Part shown: piece by piece, positions 21,637 to 36,600 of the stretch
Numbering within the stretch: the first letter of the stretch is position 1
Layout: each line of letters opens with the position of its first letter
Assembly (NCBI RefSeq): GCF_002099425.1
Contig: NW_018343982.1
Coordinates: 13,618,501 to 13,682,500 of the forward strand
Direction of reading: 5' to 3'
DNA: 64,000 nt
DNA from: Phascolarctos cinereus
Taxonomy: Eukaryota; Chordata; Mammalia; Diprotodontia; Phascolarctidae
Translations under genes and position numbers: made by a program
The notes under the pieces: model-generated
The model's input: the letters and a program-made list of their open reading frames with translations, nothing else
Told to the model about the DNA's origin: nothing
Database searches by the model: none

Positions 21637-24600
21637 GTAAGAAACCGTATTTCTGTCACTTTTGGCCATGTGAGTCTCTTGTGAATATCAGTCTGTGAAA
21701 TGGTTCAGAATTATTTCCTATATAAAACTGTCTGGTGTAATGAATAGAAAGCAAGTCAATGTGTTGGGAGAGCCTGGGTTTATGTCTCACCCCTGGTATA
21801 TACTGGCAGCATTGATTGTGGGCAAGTAACTTAACCTCTCTGTGCTCCAGGTAGCTGGCTAAGACTAAGTTGCAAAGCAGGGGTTCATCTGCATTGTTGA
21901 AGGAATTCCTCACAATAATGTCTCTACAGGAATGGAATCATAGGACAGCCACAAATAAATATCCCATGCTATAGTGTTCTATCTTTAAATTTAGGTAACT
22001 TCACCAACACTGAATATTTTTTCTTTGGGGGAGCCCACTGACATTGTAATGTTTGAGCTCAGAATTATGCTAAACTAAATTGTTTTTGCTTATGGGCTAA
22101 GATTGCATCCCTTCCATCTTGAATGCCTCTTGAGCCAAAGTTTTGGTTGGGTAAAAGGAGCAAAGTCTTTTGGGTCTTGGATAAAATTTAAGCTCTCAGG
22201 TGAATGTTCAACACTGATTAGAGCTGGGAGCATCTCTGCCACTCACATGACTAGAAGAACATGTTGGTTCACACTTGTACAGTGCTTTGCTCTTCAGCAT
22301 AATTTACCAGGAATGCACTGGATACCAACTATGTACCAAGCACTGTATGCAGAGAAAAAAAGAGAAAACACAGTTCATTCCCCTAAAGAATTAGAATAGA
22401 ATTAGGAAGATGAGGCATGTCCACAAATAGCTTTCCTCCAAGGTAGAATGTACTAAGGGAAAAGGAGAGATCATAGCAAAGTGATATGAGAAATTTGAAT
22501 ACAGGGAAATGACTTTCAGCTGGCAGAATTAGGGAAGACTTTGTCAGGAAATAGCACCTGAATTGGTGCTTGAAGGAAAGGAAGTGGAGGGAAAGGGAAA
22601 GCATAAGCAAAGGATAATTAGATCTAGAACTGGAATAGACTTCATAGGCCACCTAGCCCAATTCCCTCATTTTACAGTTTCCTAAATGAGGCCCAGGGAA
22701 CTTAAATTACTTTGCAAGGTCACACAGCTCAGACTAAGGGTCTGAGTCTTTCTGACTCCAACCCCAGTCTTCTACTCACCAGAGTCATGACTACACATGA
22801 ATCAGACAGGATAACACTGAGGGATGATTAATAGTCTGGATTGACTAAGAGCATATGAAGAGGACTGAATTAGAATTAGATAAGTCTATGAAGAAAGGAT
22901 GAAATCATAGTGTAGAGAATTTTAAAAGTAAAGAAAATGACCTTACACTCTATCCATTAGACAGTGGGTAGTCACTGATGGTGTTGGATAAGAGTTATAT
23001 TTTAAAGGTTACATTACCAAGATTACAACAGAGAGAATAAAGAGACTGGAGGCAGAAAGACCCATTAAAAGGTATTGCTATTGTCCCACTGAGAAGTGAT
23101 GAAGGCTTTAAGAGAGGGAGGTTGTAGTGGTAGTAGAAATGAAAGGTAGGATGTGAGAGATGCTATAAAGGTTAAGTAAATAGGACTTGGTAACTGATTA
23201 GATGTAGAGGATGAAGGAGAGAAAATACATAATGACTGTGGGTATTCCAGATTCAGAGAGTGGGAACGTGATACTACCATTAACAGAAACTGGCAAGCTA
23301 AAAGAGGGACAGGTTTTGGGGGGGAAGGAGTGCAGCTGGAATCATGCTGAATTTAAGGGACTGAATCTGACAGGTGCTATAGGCAGATAGAAATAAATTT
23401 TCTCTCACTAGATCCCCCAAAGAACCCTTTTATGTATTATTATCATCCCTATTTTGCAATAAGAAGACTGAAGTTCAGAGTTGCTGTGACTTGTCCAGAG
23501 TCATACAGCTAGTAAAAAAAAATGTAAATCACATTTATATGTTAATTTATGTTTTTTAAAGCAAATTGTCAGGATTGGAATTTAAACTTACTCAAATTAT
23601 AAGAACAAAATTTATCCTACTGCATCATTCTATCTTTAATTAAGGTGTCTTTTTTTTTGAGGCTGAGTCTCCCTATGTCTCCTAGTTGGAAGGACAAGGG
23701 CTACTCACTGGCCTCATCTAGTTACCACTGGTCAACATAGAAACTTAGATTTATTCTGTTTCTCACTTGGGTCATTTCACTCCCCCTCTAGGCCACCTGG
23801 TAGGCCCCTGCTGCAAAGAACTTGACATATTGAGGCTAGTTAGTCCCACTGCAGCTTAGAACTTCTGAGCTCAGAACCTTCAAGTTCAGCCTCCCCCATA
23901 GATGGGACTACAGTGTGGGCCACCACATCTAGCACTAAGGTGTCTTAGCAATACTTAGTACAGTATGTGTCACATAGTGATTGGCTAAAATGTGCTTTTC
24001 CTGGAATGTATTGCATTTGAACCCAGCACAGAAATGGTGGGAACAAAAACAAAAATGGATTTGATGGGGTATCTTACCAGGGCAGTAAGAGGAATGAGGC
24101 ACCTTAGTATTTTAAATAGTGTGCCTTTAGCACTTAGGAAAGAAGAACATGGATGTCCTTTATAATCATTTAGTGATTTTGAGGGGAGGGAAGTAAAATC
24201 TAAAACATTATTTTAAGAAGTCCTTCTTCTATGTAGCTGAGACCTCATCAAAACTGCCTTCTAGATTAATTTATTACTGAGATGTTCCTGTTTTTGGATG
24301 ATTACAGGAAATGAAGTTTGCTATGCAAGAGTTGGATGCTTTACAGATGAGAAACCATGGGGGGGCACTCTACAAAGACCCTTTAAAGTGCTCCCCTGGT
24401 CTCCAGAAGACGTCAACGTCCGTTTTCTTCTGTATACCAATGAAAGCCCAAACAACTATGAAGTGAGTCTTGCTATTACTTTAGGATTTTTGACTTGTGT
24501 CTATTATTTAGAAGAATAATAGGCTGTCTATATTTCCTAGTTCCTCACTGAACATATACCAGAGAAGAAAGTTGGAATCTTTGGGGACTTTTTAAAAATC

Positions 24601-27600
24601 AATAAGATCCAGTTTTACTTTGCTGTGAATTTTCCCAGGAGTCACTTGTTTGTCTTATGACAAGTCAGGTCAAGTCAACAAGCATTTATTAGGCACCTAC
24701 TATGTGCCAGGCTCTGTGCTACGTGCCAAAGACACAGAGGAAAAAAAAACCAGTCTGTGCTCTCAAAGAGTTCAGAGTTAATGGGGAAGACCACACTCAA
24801 ACAACTATGTAAACAAGGTGAAGATCTATATTTCACATTTAAACTATCAATAATTGCCTTAGGTATAATAGATAAGGATCAACTCCTCCTTCTAGGTCAT
24901 ATTTTTGCACCTTTAACCTGCTCTCACTATCATTATTAGAACATACATTTCACACTGTATTTCCCATGTGATGGCTGAGTTGTGTGATATTTACCAATTA
25001 GGCAGTGATTTGCCATAGTGTCAGTGTAGCTATGAAGAACACCTCTTTCCCCTCATGTCAAAAGCATCATATGTCAGAAAACAGGTTGATGAGCAATTTT
25101 TCTCTTCTTAACACAGGAAATTCTTCCGGACAATTTGGTATCTGTCACAAGCTCTAATTTCAACAAGAACAGAAAAACTCGATTTGTTGTTCACGGCTTC
25201 ACAGATAGCGGTGAAGGAGACTGGGAGACAAGCATTTGCACGGTAGGATAACATCAGTAGTAAACTCCACCCTCCCATTCTCTTATACTAATCTTTACAG
25301 AGCCCCTGAATCCCAACAACACTGTGAGGAGAATAGAACAAGTTTTAATGTCTTCTTTCTGTGAGAAACTGAGTGAGAACTGAGCAGTCAAATGTTATCC
25401 CTTATGCTCATACTCCCAAAAACAAGCTGTGAAGTGTAGTAGAAAATGCAATGGACTTAGAATCAAAGGAAGTGGGTTCAAATCCTGCCTCTAACGCCTC
25501 CTACTTGAGATCCTATGACCAGTTTGTAAGGGAAGTAACCAGCAAGATCTTTTGACTCCCTGACCAATGTCCTTTCTACTTTACCATTTTGCCCTTGATT
25601 ATATCCTTGTGTTGCTATTAAAGATACTCTCTTAGTCTTTTTTCAGGGTTTTCTCATTAGTCTTGCATTCCCAAATGAAACGTTTAATTTGGCATAGGAC
25701 AAAAATATTCCATCAGCCTTGATTTTTGCTCATTGACTTCTCACTGAAAACAAAAGATGTACACCTCTTCCATCCATTTGATCTTTATTTCTGATTTTAA
25801 TATTTGCAACCTAGAAATGATTGTTTGCCTCCGATCATAAAAATTATAAAGAAAAAGAATTGAGAGATTTTGACTTTTAACCAAATATAGTCAGTTTCCA
25901 GTAGCTCAAGGATCTAAAAAAACATATAGTGTTATGGCCACATGCATCAATTAACTCATTCATTCAGAAAGTATAAACTGATAGCCTACTGTGTGCTGAG
26001 AAAATCATTGGCTTCTACAAAAATCCCAAACCAAATCAGTTACAGATTATGCCCATTTCTAGAGTTTTAGCCTAAAGGCTAATCCCTTCCTTTCATTTGT
26101 TTCCATGGATTATTTCTTAAACATTTATTAATTACTCAATATGCATAGAGATGCCTGGATGGCCCCAGGACATTTGATATAATTTAGTTCATTGAAGGGC
26201 AATCCACAATAATCATGGAGATCAGGTCAACTGTCCTTTTGCAATCTACTCATTTCACACTTTTACACATGATGAACTCTACTAATTTTCTAAAGTAAAT
26301 GAAAACTGGACAGAGAAAATCTAGATAAAAACAAAGTAAAGCCATAATAAAATCATTTTTCTACAAGGAAGGATGAAAGCTACAAAGGAACATTTGTTGA
26401 TACCCTCAATTTGTTCTAATATCATAGAACAACATTTCCTATAACATGGTAGGAATTATACGTGGAAAGAGCACTGATTCTGGAGTCTAGTCCTGGCTTT
26501 AGCATTTATTAGCTATGAGCCCTTTTCCAAGTCATCTGCCAGTGCTAGGCCTTACTTTCTTCACTGTTATGACAGAGAGCATGGAGGATAAGCAATGGAT
26601 GTGTAGTCAGTGTTTTGGGGTTTAAATTCCAGCTCTGCTCTTCCCTAAGAGTGTGCTCTTGGGGCATTTTTGCTTCTCCAGACTTTGGTTTCCTCATCAA
26701 TAAAATAGAGGGACTAGAGTAGATGACTACAGATGCCCCTGACTCTATTCTAAGGTGTTTGACTAGATGATCTGAGTTTGTGAGAGCTGGGTGGTACAAT
26801 GGATAGTGCTTTGACTTTAGATTCAGGATGATCTGAGTAAAAATTCTACCTCAGACAGACACTAGCTGAGTGATCCTAGACAAGTCAACTAACCTCTCTT
26901 AGCCTTGGTTTCTTCCTGTATAAAATGGGGATGATAAAATAAAGTTAACATATGTAAAGTGCTTTGTAAATGTTAAAATCCTATACAAATGTTATTCTTA
27001 TGTTTCCTTTCACTGCTAATATTCCTTTTGCAGTACTCTAACGGTTATAATTCTCACTTTCCCTTACGTTCTCAAGGAGCAGTGGCTCTAATGAGACAAA
27101 TCTTAAGTGTCTGTGTTCTAGACTTCTGAAGCGAGGCAGAGGAAGGTTGAAAGGCTGTCCAATGAATGTCTAGTGGAGGTGAGGCACCTGCAGTCTCAAG
27201 GCCACATGTGGCCCTATATGTCCTTAAGTGCAGCCCTTTGACTGAATCCAAACTTCACAGAACAAATACATTCAGTTAAAGGATCTGTTCAGTAAAACTT
27301 GGACTCAGTCATAAGCTGCATCCAAGGACCCAAAATGCCACATGTGGCCTCAAGCCCACAGGATCCCCATGCTTGGGCCTCCTCAAGGGTTCTTCTCTAG
27401 GTGTTCTCTGATTTGTTGCTTGAGTGAGCAGGGCCTCAGGCCTCTGCTAGTGGGACATGACTGTCAGGAGCCAAGAGATCTTTTATTTTCTCTTCCTCAA
27501 TGCCTCCCTCTTCAAGCATTTAGCAAACTTCAATTCAACAAGCATTTACATTGATTGCCTGGGTTCTCAGAAAACATAACTTCCTGTGAAGAAGCCAAGA

Positions 27601-30600
27601 TGGGAGGGCAGGAGTCACCACCAGAGACATAACTAGAGAAATGTGACAAATTTATTTGGGTGTGTGAGGGCCATGGGGGCAACCTGCCCCCTATCCCCAA
27701 ATGATCCTAGCACTTGTTCATACCAGGTTTGGGACTGGAGAGAGAGAGGAAGCTGATCTCCAGGAAAGGTGACTGTAACTACAGGGCTGTAGCCAAAGGG
27801 GATTGCATCCCATAATCCACTTCACATCCTACTTCAGATATCAGCTCCCTGGAGCAGGGCTCCATTTCCCCATTTCCCCCATGCTAGTTTTAGCTGTATA
27901 GAAGGTACACATGCCTAGAAGGGCCCAAGGTTTGATCTACATATCTGCAGGATATTATTTTTATGTGAAATACCATTCTGATGATATAGCTATAAAGATA
28001 AGTATACAGATTAGTCAAGAAATCCCTTTAGTTTCTTTGAAAACAGGGTATTTTAAAACAAACAAACTTTTTCAATTACCCATTATACTCATCTGTAAAG
28101 GGCCTAGTAGGAGAAAAGTCTGTACAAAGACAAATCCCGGATATTGCTTAATAATAGCAACACATTCTATATCATATTTCCTATAGTTTCCCATGACACA
28201 CATTTTTTCAACATGCTACAATGGAACCCCGCAGTAAAGTCTTTGATGACCTTTAGATACCAGTTTTCAGGAAGGTTAGAATAATGGTTGGGAATGTTAA
28301 ATGTCAAAGAGCGGTAATCCAATATTACACTATGCTGAAATGTTTTTATTATTGTTATTTGATGTATTTCTTCATCGTTTTTAAGATCTTGAACAGACCA
28401 TACAGAAAATGAAGTTCATTCAGCTTGTTAGTAATAAGTAAAATAATCTTTAAAATATGGGTGTTCTAACACTCCCTTCATGGTTAAACTATTTCTGTTG
28501 TATTTGTTCTAGAATTTGTTGCAAGTGGAAGAGGTAAACTGCATCTGTGTGGACTGGCAAAAGGGTGCAAGTACTACATATAGCCAAGCTTCACAAAATG
28601 TTCAAGTAGTAGGGGCTGAAATAGCTTATTTTGTGGATTATCTTAAGGTAACAAGTGTTTTCATGTTATCTCATACTCTCTATTCATTATCCTCTGAATG
28701 CTGGGCTCATACAATCGCTAGAAGTCATTGTCCACCTTTCTATAAAGAGATTTTAGTTTTTTTGGTTGACGAGAAGGGAACAGTAGTGTGTCTGCAAAGA
28801 ATGATGAAGGCAGCTCGGTAGACATAGAGCTATATCTTGAGTTAGGAAGATCGAGTTCAAATCTGGCCTCAGATACATGCTGGCTGTGTGACCCTGGGAA
28901 AGTCAGTTAACTTCTCTCTGACACAGTTTCCTAGTCTGTAAAGTGTGAGTAATAATAACATCTACTTCCCTAGGTTGCTGTGCAGATAAAATGAGATAGT
29001 ATCTGTTAAGTGCTTTGCAAACTTTAAAGCACTATATGAATGCTGTTATTAGTGTTATTTTGAACACAGACCTATTTTTTTCATTTTGACTAAATACTCT
29101 GCTCAGTTCAGTTTTAAGAAAAAAAATCAGGTAATTAGTTTGATTTGGCCAACCCCCTAATCTCCTACAAGTGATTGTCACTTAGTTGACTGAATTTTGC
29201 TAGTTTTTAATATTACAGTGTTGAGAGTTGTCAAGGTTCAAATTATTTCTGCATGTGTACATATCAGCTTTTGGGAAATGTTGGGAAGCAGTGAGGTGCA
29301 GTAGAAGAACTCTTGATTCAGGGTCTGAGGATGTGGGTTCAAATCCCACCTCTACTACCTATCTTCTGTGAGCTTTGGCTAATCAATCTCCTGGGTTTCC
29401 ATTTCTTAATATAGAAATGGCTGAACTGGATGATTTCCAAGGCCCTTTCACCACTAAATCTATGATACTATGATCAATATACCTTATCACCAAAAGACAC
29501 AAGAAATATCTTAAGCTCAAACTGTAGATGGCTGGGTAATTTCTTCATTATCACTTCTTATTCCAAATCTTTGCTTTGGGAAGCTTCTAACAATTCTACA
29601 TGGTAGATTTAGTATCAGATTTCCCCCTTCTCAAAAACAAGACCAAAGAATCATAAAGACATGTTACTTAAGACAAGAAGTACAGAATAAAAGTCATAAA
29701 TCATTAATACTTTGTTATTTGCCCTCCCTGAAAAGTTAGAAATATCATTTCTCTGTTGAAGGGAAGTGAGAAGTCACTCTCAATAAAGACTGTCAAGGAG
29801 TGTGGCATAAACATGTCACTAATACCAACCTAGCCATTTCTGAAGGCCTTTTCTCTCATCAGACTGAGCTTGGATACTCTCCTTCCAATGTCCACATCAT
29901 TGGTCACAGTCTGGGATCCCACATTGGTGGAGAGGCTGGGAAAAGGTCAAATGGTCTCATTGGACGAATCACAGGTAGGATTAAAATGGTGAAATCTGCA
30001 ACATTGTGCTAATTTATCATAATATAATTGAGACATGAGGATGAACATGATGGGAACTTGGTGGTCTTTTAAATGTCAAGTAAAATATTAGAATGCTTGT
30101 TCATTTTGCCTGCTATGAGCAACATGTAGTGAATATGTATATAAAATTTTGTATTTTGTGGAAGAGAGCCTGGATCTCATGATATTTCCTGCCCTGGGAT
30201 AATTTGGTTATTTTACCTCACAAAGATAATCTTATCCTTGACATGAGATGAAATTTGGGGGGAACATTGACTAAAAAGTTATTTTAGACTTTTCTCACTT
30301 CCTTTCTTTTCATCTCTGACATCATGGCTCTGTTAAACTAACCAGCAAAACTTACAGATTCTTTGAAGAATCTTTATTCTGCATTTTTATTTTAACAGCC
30401 TAGTAGGGGTATTTGGGAAAAAAATTACCTGGCATTTTCAGAGGGTTTAGATCAAAGTAAGAAAGTCTCCATAAAATTTTAACTTCTCTTGGTAGGCTAA
30501 AAGTAACCCATCCTTCTATTTCCCTCAAGCTTTATATCCCCTTAGTGTGATTCAATGATTGAGGGTTCTCAAACTGGTGAACCCTGCCTTCTATGAATTG

Positions 30601-33600
30601 AAACCTAGTGGTAATATCTGTGACACTCAGAAAAGTCCTTTTTTATAACCTAGATGGCAACAAAAGCGACAATGATATTCTAAAAATAATAAGAAATTCA
30701 AACAATCTTTCCCCACAATTATCCATATACATACACAAGTAAGATCTTGGGGCAAGTCACTTGAACTTCTTAGCCTCAGTTTCCTCATCTTCAGAAGGGA
30801 GATAATAATTACTCAAATTATGTATCTTAAAGGAATTTTGTGAGGGAAATGTGTTATATACACTCAAGCACTACTTAATTGTGAAGTATTATGTTATTAT
30901 TATCATCATATAACATACAAATTAAAGTGAATATTTCTACAGATATTTTCTATAACACTTCTTGGGTGTAAGGACTATAACTATGATTTCATTGGATGTG
31001 AAGTGACCAATTCAGGTCAGTACTTTATAGTCTTAGAGAATTGCCTGAAACATAGAAAGGTTAAGTTACTTGCCCAGGGTGACCCATCTATTGTGTCAGA
31101 TTGCACATCAAAGGGAGGAACAGAGCCCATGTCTTCTTGTTTGGCAATTACACCATGTCATAGCCACCACTTGACAATGGCTTATGTTATATAAGTTAAA
31201 AGAATATAACAAAAATGTAACAATATTTCTTCCAGGATTAGACCCTGCTGAACCTTGCTTTCAAGAGACCCCAGAAGAAGTTCGATTGGATCCCAGTGAT
31301 GCTTTGTTTGTTGATGTCATTCACACAGATACTGCTCCTATCATCCCTAACCTGGGTAAGCCCTTCTCCTTGAATCTTGCAACTATGACCAGCCATAATT
31401 AAGTTTTGGCAATGCCTTCAAATCCACTTAACACTTGTTTCAAATGTCTTAGGTTTTGGAATGAGTCAGCTTGTGGGGCACCTTGATTTCTTTCCAAATG
31501 GAGGAGAGGAAATGCCTGGATGTCAGAAGAATATCCTTTCTGAGATTGTAGATCAAAATGGAATCTTGGAGGGTAAATCCAGTCAGCATATAACAAAAGT
31601 TCTTAGCAAAATGCATATGACCATCTTGCCAAATTCGTCAAGGTGTCTTGCAAACTCCTTGCCTTATTTTTCTATAAAACTATAGATTTTAAAGTCTGTT
31701 CCATAGTACTCTACTGTTGTATGAGACCTCCATTCTAGAGTGGAGGTAGGTAGTTATGAAAGCAAATGGACTTGTGAAAGATTTTCATTGGGTCAGTCTG
31801 GCTTGTCCTTTAATAAGCTATAGAACTCAAAGATATCCATTATACCTCAAAATAAATTCATGTGTATTTGGCCCCATTGTGTAACCATTAACTCCTTTTT
31901 AAAGCCAGAGTGGTCTAGTGTTTAGAGAGCTGATATCATAGAATGGAGACTTTGGGCAAATCCTGCCCCTGACAAGTACTGTTTATTTTATGCAAGGCAA
32001 GTCACTGACCCTCTTGGTAGCTCAGTTTTCTCCCTAAGTTGAAGAGAATATGCCAATCACCATTGGTAAAGAAGATGTCTTCCCAGGAGCTTTATATATT
32101 GATGAAATGATAAGCATGGTCTGACAGTGATAGTCCTAATGATAGCTGAATATATCAAAAATATAAATTATGATTTTTTAAAAGTATGATATGTCCTTAA
32201 ACTTTGACCATGGTCCATGAAATCTATGACTTATTTAATGTAATAAATTTCCAACTATAATTTTGGATTCAAATAAATAATACAGTGTCCCTTCTGTATG
32301 ATCCCATCTGCTTTCACAGGTATTGTTAATTTTGTAGCATGTAATCACCAGAGAAGTCACGAGTATTATGCAGATAGCATCCTGTCCCCAGATGGCTTTT
32401 CTGGATACCCCTGTGCTTCCTACGAAGATTTTGAGGCAGTAAGTTATTGCTTACCATGAGAATCAGCATTGCATACAGCATAGAGAACTTGGGTTCCAAG
32501 TCCATAAAAGTTGGGTTCTCTTCCTACCTCTGGCATACATTAGCTTGACCTTGGTCAGGTAGCTTAACTTCCTTGTGCTCTGGAAAGGTGCTGAACTGCT
32601 TTGATAGAGGGAATTTCCTTACCACAAGCTTTCTTATGATTGAAATCACTTGTTAAGAACAAGAAAAAAGATATTTCTCTACACAGAAAAACAGACTTGG
32701 AAGGAACAAGCACCATTACAGGGCATTTAATGAAAGCTATACTTGAGAGCAGTCTGTTTTACAACATGCCTGATAAGTGACCATCCAGGGGCTATTAAAG
32801 GCCTGCATCAAGGAGAACTCATCACCAGCCCTTTGTACTATTGGAAATTCTAATTGTTAATAATTTTTTACTATCATGTAGCCCCTTTATAACCCATAAT
32901 TTCTGGTTCTGTCTACTGGGACTCAATAGAAAAATTTTAATCCCTTTCATTTAACAGTTCTTGAGATAGCTATCAAGTGGCTCCTGTTTCCACTTTTCTC
33001 CAAAATAAACACCTTTGATTCCTTCAATCCTTGAGAACAAGTAGATGGAGTATACCCAAGTCTACCATCCCCCCAAATCTCTATAGAATAGCTCAGAATA
33101 TTGTGATACAGTGTAAAGAGTAATGAACCAGAAATTAGATGACCTGATTTCCAGTCCTATACTGATACTATGTGACCTACAGCATTGACTCTAGGGCTAC
33201 AATTTATTTATCTGGAAAATGAGGAAAGTGGGCCAGATTTCTCTAAGTCCCTTCCAGCTCTAGCATTTATTGATTTCTGGTATCATCTTCCATACATGTT
33301 ACATATTGAATCAATATTGCTACATGATTCTACCTAAAATCACATAATTTCACACAATGATATTAGCATTTTTCAGGGGAAATATGGAAATTTTCACTTT
33401 TGTTTAAATTATGCTAGTGATTGCCTCATCCTTCCATTCCCTTACAGGCACTGGTTAAGTATTTGTTTCATTAGATTCATTTTACAAACTTTCTTTGGAA
33501 TAAAATGTCTGTCTACTGTCAAATTGAAAAATGTAATTAAATTCAGAAAGTTTATCAAAAATATGGATTATCTAAACATCCTAGTAACAGATTGGATTTT

Positions 33601-36600
33601 TCAGTTTTGTCCAGTACTGTAGCATAGTACACAGAGAGATTTAGATTCCTTATAAAGGACAAAAAAGGTTTGCTCAGGTATGTAGTACAGCATTACTGTG
33701 TTGTGATCTTGGACACAAATATTGATAAGATTCACCCAAATACTTTTAAAAGCTAGCCTTCCTTTAGTTCTTCCAAATGTTCATTCTAAAAATGATCAGT
33801 GCTGAATGTCATTTAACAAGGAAAAACAACTTGCATTGTAGTTGGTAGTTATGCACTGAAATTGGTGTTAGAATCACCCAAGTTTCAATTCTGCCTCAGA
33901 AAGATACAAGTGATGGGACCCTGGGCCAATTTAATCTCTCTCGGCCTCAGTTTCTTCATCTGTAAAATGGGGACAATAATCACACTTATCTTACGGGTTG
34001 TGCTGTAAGGACCAAAGAAAATGGCATGTCTATAGTGCTTGGCAATCTTTATGTGCTATATAAATGCCATCTATTATCATCGGGTGGGGGAATGGAAGGT
34101 GATAATTCCATATTCTGTTGTTATGTTATGCTAACACCCATTAGTACATGTTTGTTGAAAACTGCCTTCATCATTCACTTTAAGCTACCAGCTCAAGAAA
34201 TATTTATTAGATTGTGAAGACTTGGTCTGGAGGATAGGATAACTCCTCCTTACATATTTTTTTCAACTGTTATAATGGTACCACAACTGTGTTTGCTTTT
34301 TAGGTAATTGAATGGATGAGGTGAGTGTAGGGAGGAAAAACTGGAAAAATAACACATTCTCATTAACCATTTGTTTATTTTCATCAGAATAAGTGCTTCC
34401 CTTGTCCATCTGGAGGGTGTCCACAGATGGGCCACTATGCTGACAGATTTGCTGGTAAAACGACCTCAGAGGGACAGGTCTTTTATCTCAACACTGGGGA
34501 TGCCAGTAATTTTGCTCGTAAGTTTCCATTTCACTTTCCTCACTTCCAAAGCTCTGTGAAATTGTTCTGCCTATTGGAAAGACTTCCTCCAGTACATACA
34601 GAAAGAAGGAAAGGAGTGATCATATTTTAGAGATGACTACCAAATACTGATGGCAAGTTTGGAGGAGGTAGATTTTCCCTGGACTGAGGAATCTGGATGA
34701 CAGCACAGCACGTTGGATATAGTAATGGACCTCTGTTTTCCAACTATTCTTGAAACAGATTGCTAAGTATCCAGAAGTTTCATAAAATAAATTTCCTAGA
34801 TTCTGTAGGTGTGATATTGGTACATGCCCTTAGGGTCCTTAAACATACACTCATATTTTCTTTTGTAAATGTTAAAAAAACAATAGCTTGGACAGTCAGT
34901 TTCTTTATGCTGCTTCCCTAATAAATGTTGAAAGATCAACTCTATGAGGTGAAATAGTAGCTTATTCTTAGCTGAAAGTATATAAAGAATCTGACAATAG
35001 CTTTATATAGTAGAATGTGACATCGTTTTTATGTGCTCTGGCCAAAAATGAAAAAAGAGAGGAGAGTATAGAGAACCAAGAGGACAAAATCATGGAATAC
35101 GCCTTTACCTCACAATTTTGCCCTCACACCGACCCAGCAGGATTGTAGTGTTGTATAGATGAGCCGTGTTGAGATAGTGTGGCAGAGTATGTAGAGTGAG
35201 GAACTCGAAATAAGGAAGACCTAGGTTCAACCCCACTTCTAATCCCTCTTAGCTGTATGACTCTGGCTAAGTCCCTTGATCTCTCTGATTCTGTTTCTTG
35301 ATATGGTAAATGAGAGTGTTAGACTAGATGGCCTCTACAATCCCTTCCAGCTCTGAATTTTTGACATTACAATAATATTATACAGTTGAAAGATTGAAAG
35401 ATTACTGGGCTTAAAGTCCAATATGAAGCAAGGTTCAATTCCAGTCTCCTCTAGATTCGTATATCAATATGTGACTTTTGTCAAATAACTCATACTTTCA
35501 AAGCCTCGGCTCTGTCATCTATAATATGGGGATTGAAACACTCTTTCATGAAGTTTTTTTGTGAGAAAAGCATTTCATAAGTTGTCAAGTATCATGATAG
35601 TGATCTCTAAGTTGGTGAAGTAACCATAAACAAGATAACTTTAAGATAAAATTTACAAATTTGGAAAAATTTCAGCTTGAGTCAGAGGAAAAATTAATTT
35701 AATGAAAAATATAAATTATAGACAATTTAAAAGAAATGCTATTTTAAGGAAGTAGAAGTCCCCCAAAAAGTCATAAAAATGTAGCAATAAAATGTAAAGA
35801 ACAGGAGAGTAGAGAAAAAAATATTGGACAAAGTGTCAACAGACCACAAGTCTTGGGCTGGTTTTGCCACTAATTCACTGTGTGAATTTGTGCAAGACCG
35901 TGGTAGATTGAGTGCTGAAGTTGCTGCCTGACTTTAGTTTGAAATCATTTTATCAGTAAGAAGTGAAAATTTGAAAAAAAATGAATTACTTAAAACTTTG
36001 CATCCAATACAAATCCTTCATTGTATAATTAAATTATCATATATTTTACATTAGTGCCATCTATATAAAGTGTTTTGCTGAAATCTCTATTTCTTTCTGT
36101 TCATATATTTATATTTATACACTGAATATATTTATTTCTTCATAATTCTATTTCTACCTTCTCTACAGGTTGGAGGTATGGAATAACTGTCACATTGTCT
36201 GGAACCAAGGTTACTGGAACAATAGTAGTTTCTTTGTTTGGAAGTAATGGAAACAGCAGGCAATATGATATTTATACGTGAGTTCATATATCTTAAATGT
36301 TGGAATTATTACTTTATATAAATGCATGTTGCCTAAATTACTGGTTATATTTTCATTGCTATAACAATTTACATAGTACTAGGATATATATTTTATTAAG
36401 TTAATCACAAGAATTCCTTTTGAATAGTTCGCATTGAAATTGACTTCAGAATTGGTTTCTAACTTTGGTGCATTGCTACTTACTGGGCAAATCATTTATT
36501 TTTATTTCATAAAATGATTATTTTGTTCTTGTCACCAGGTGCTTAATTTATGATCAGAAAATAATTATGCTGCTAAGACAGATGGATGAAAGAGATTTAA

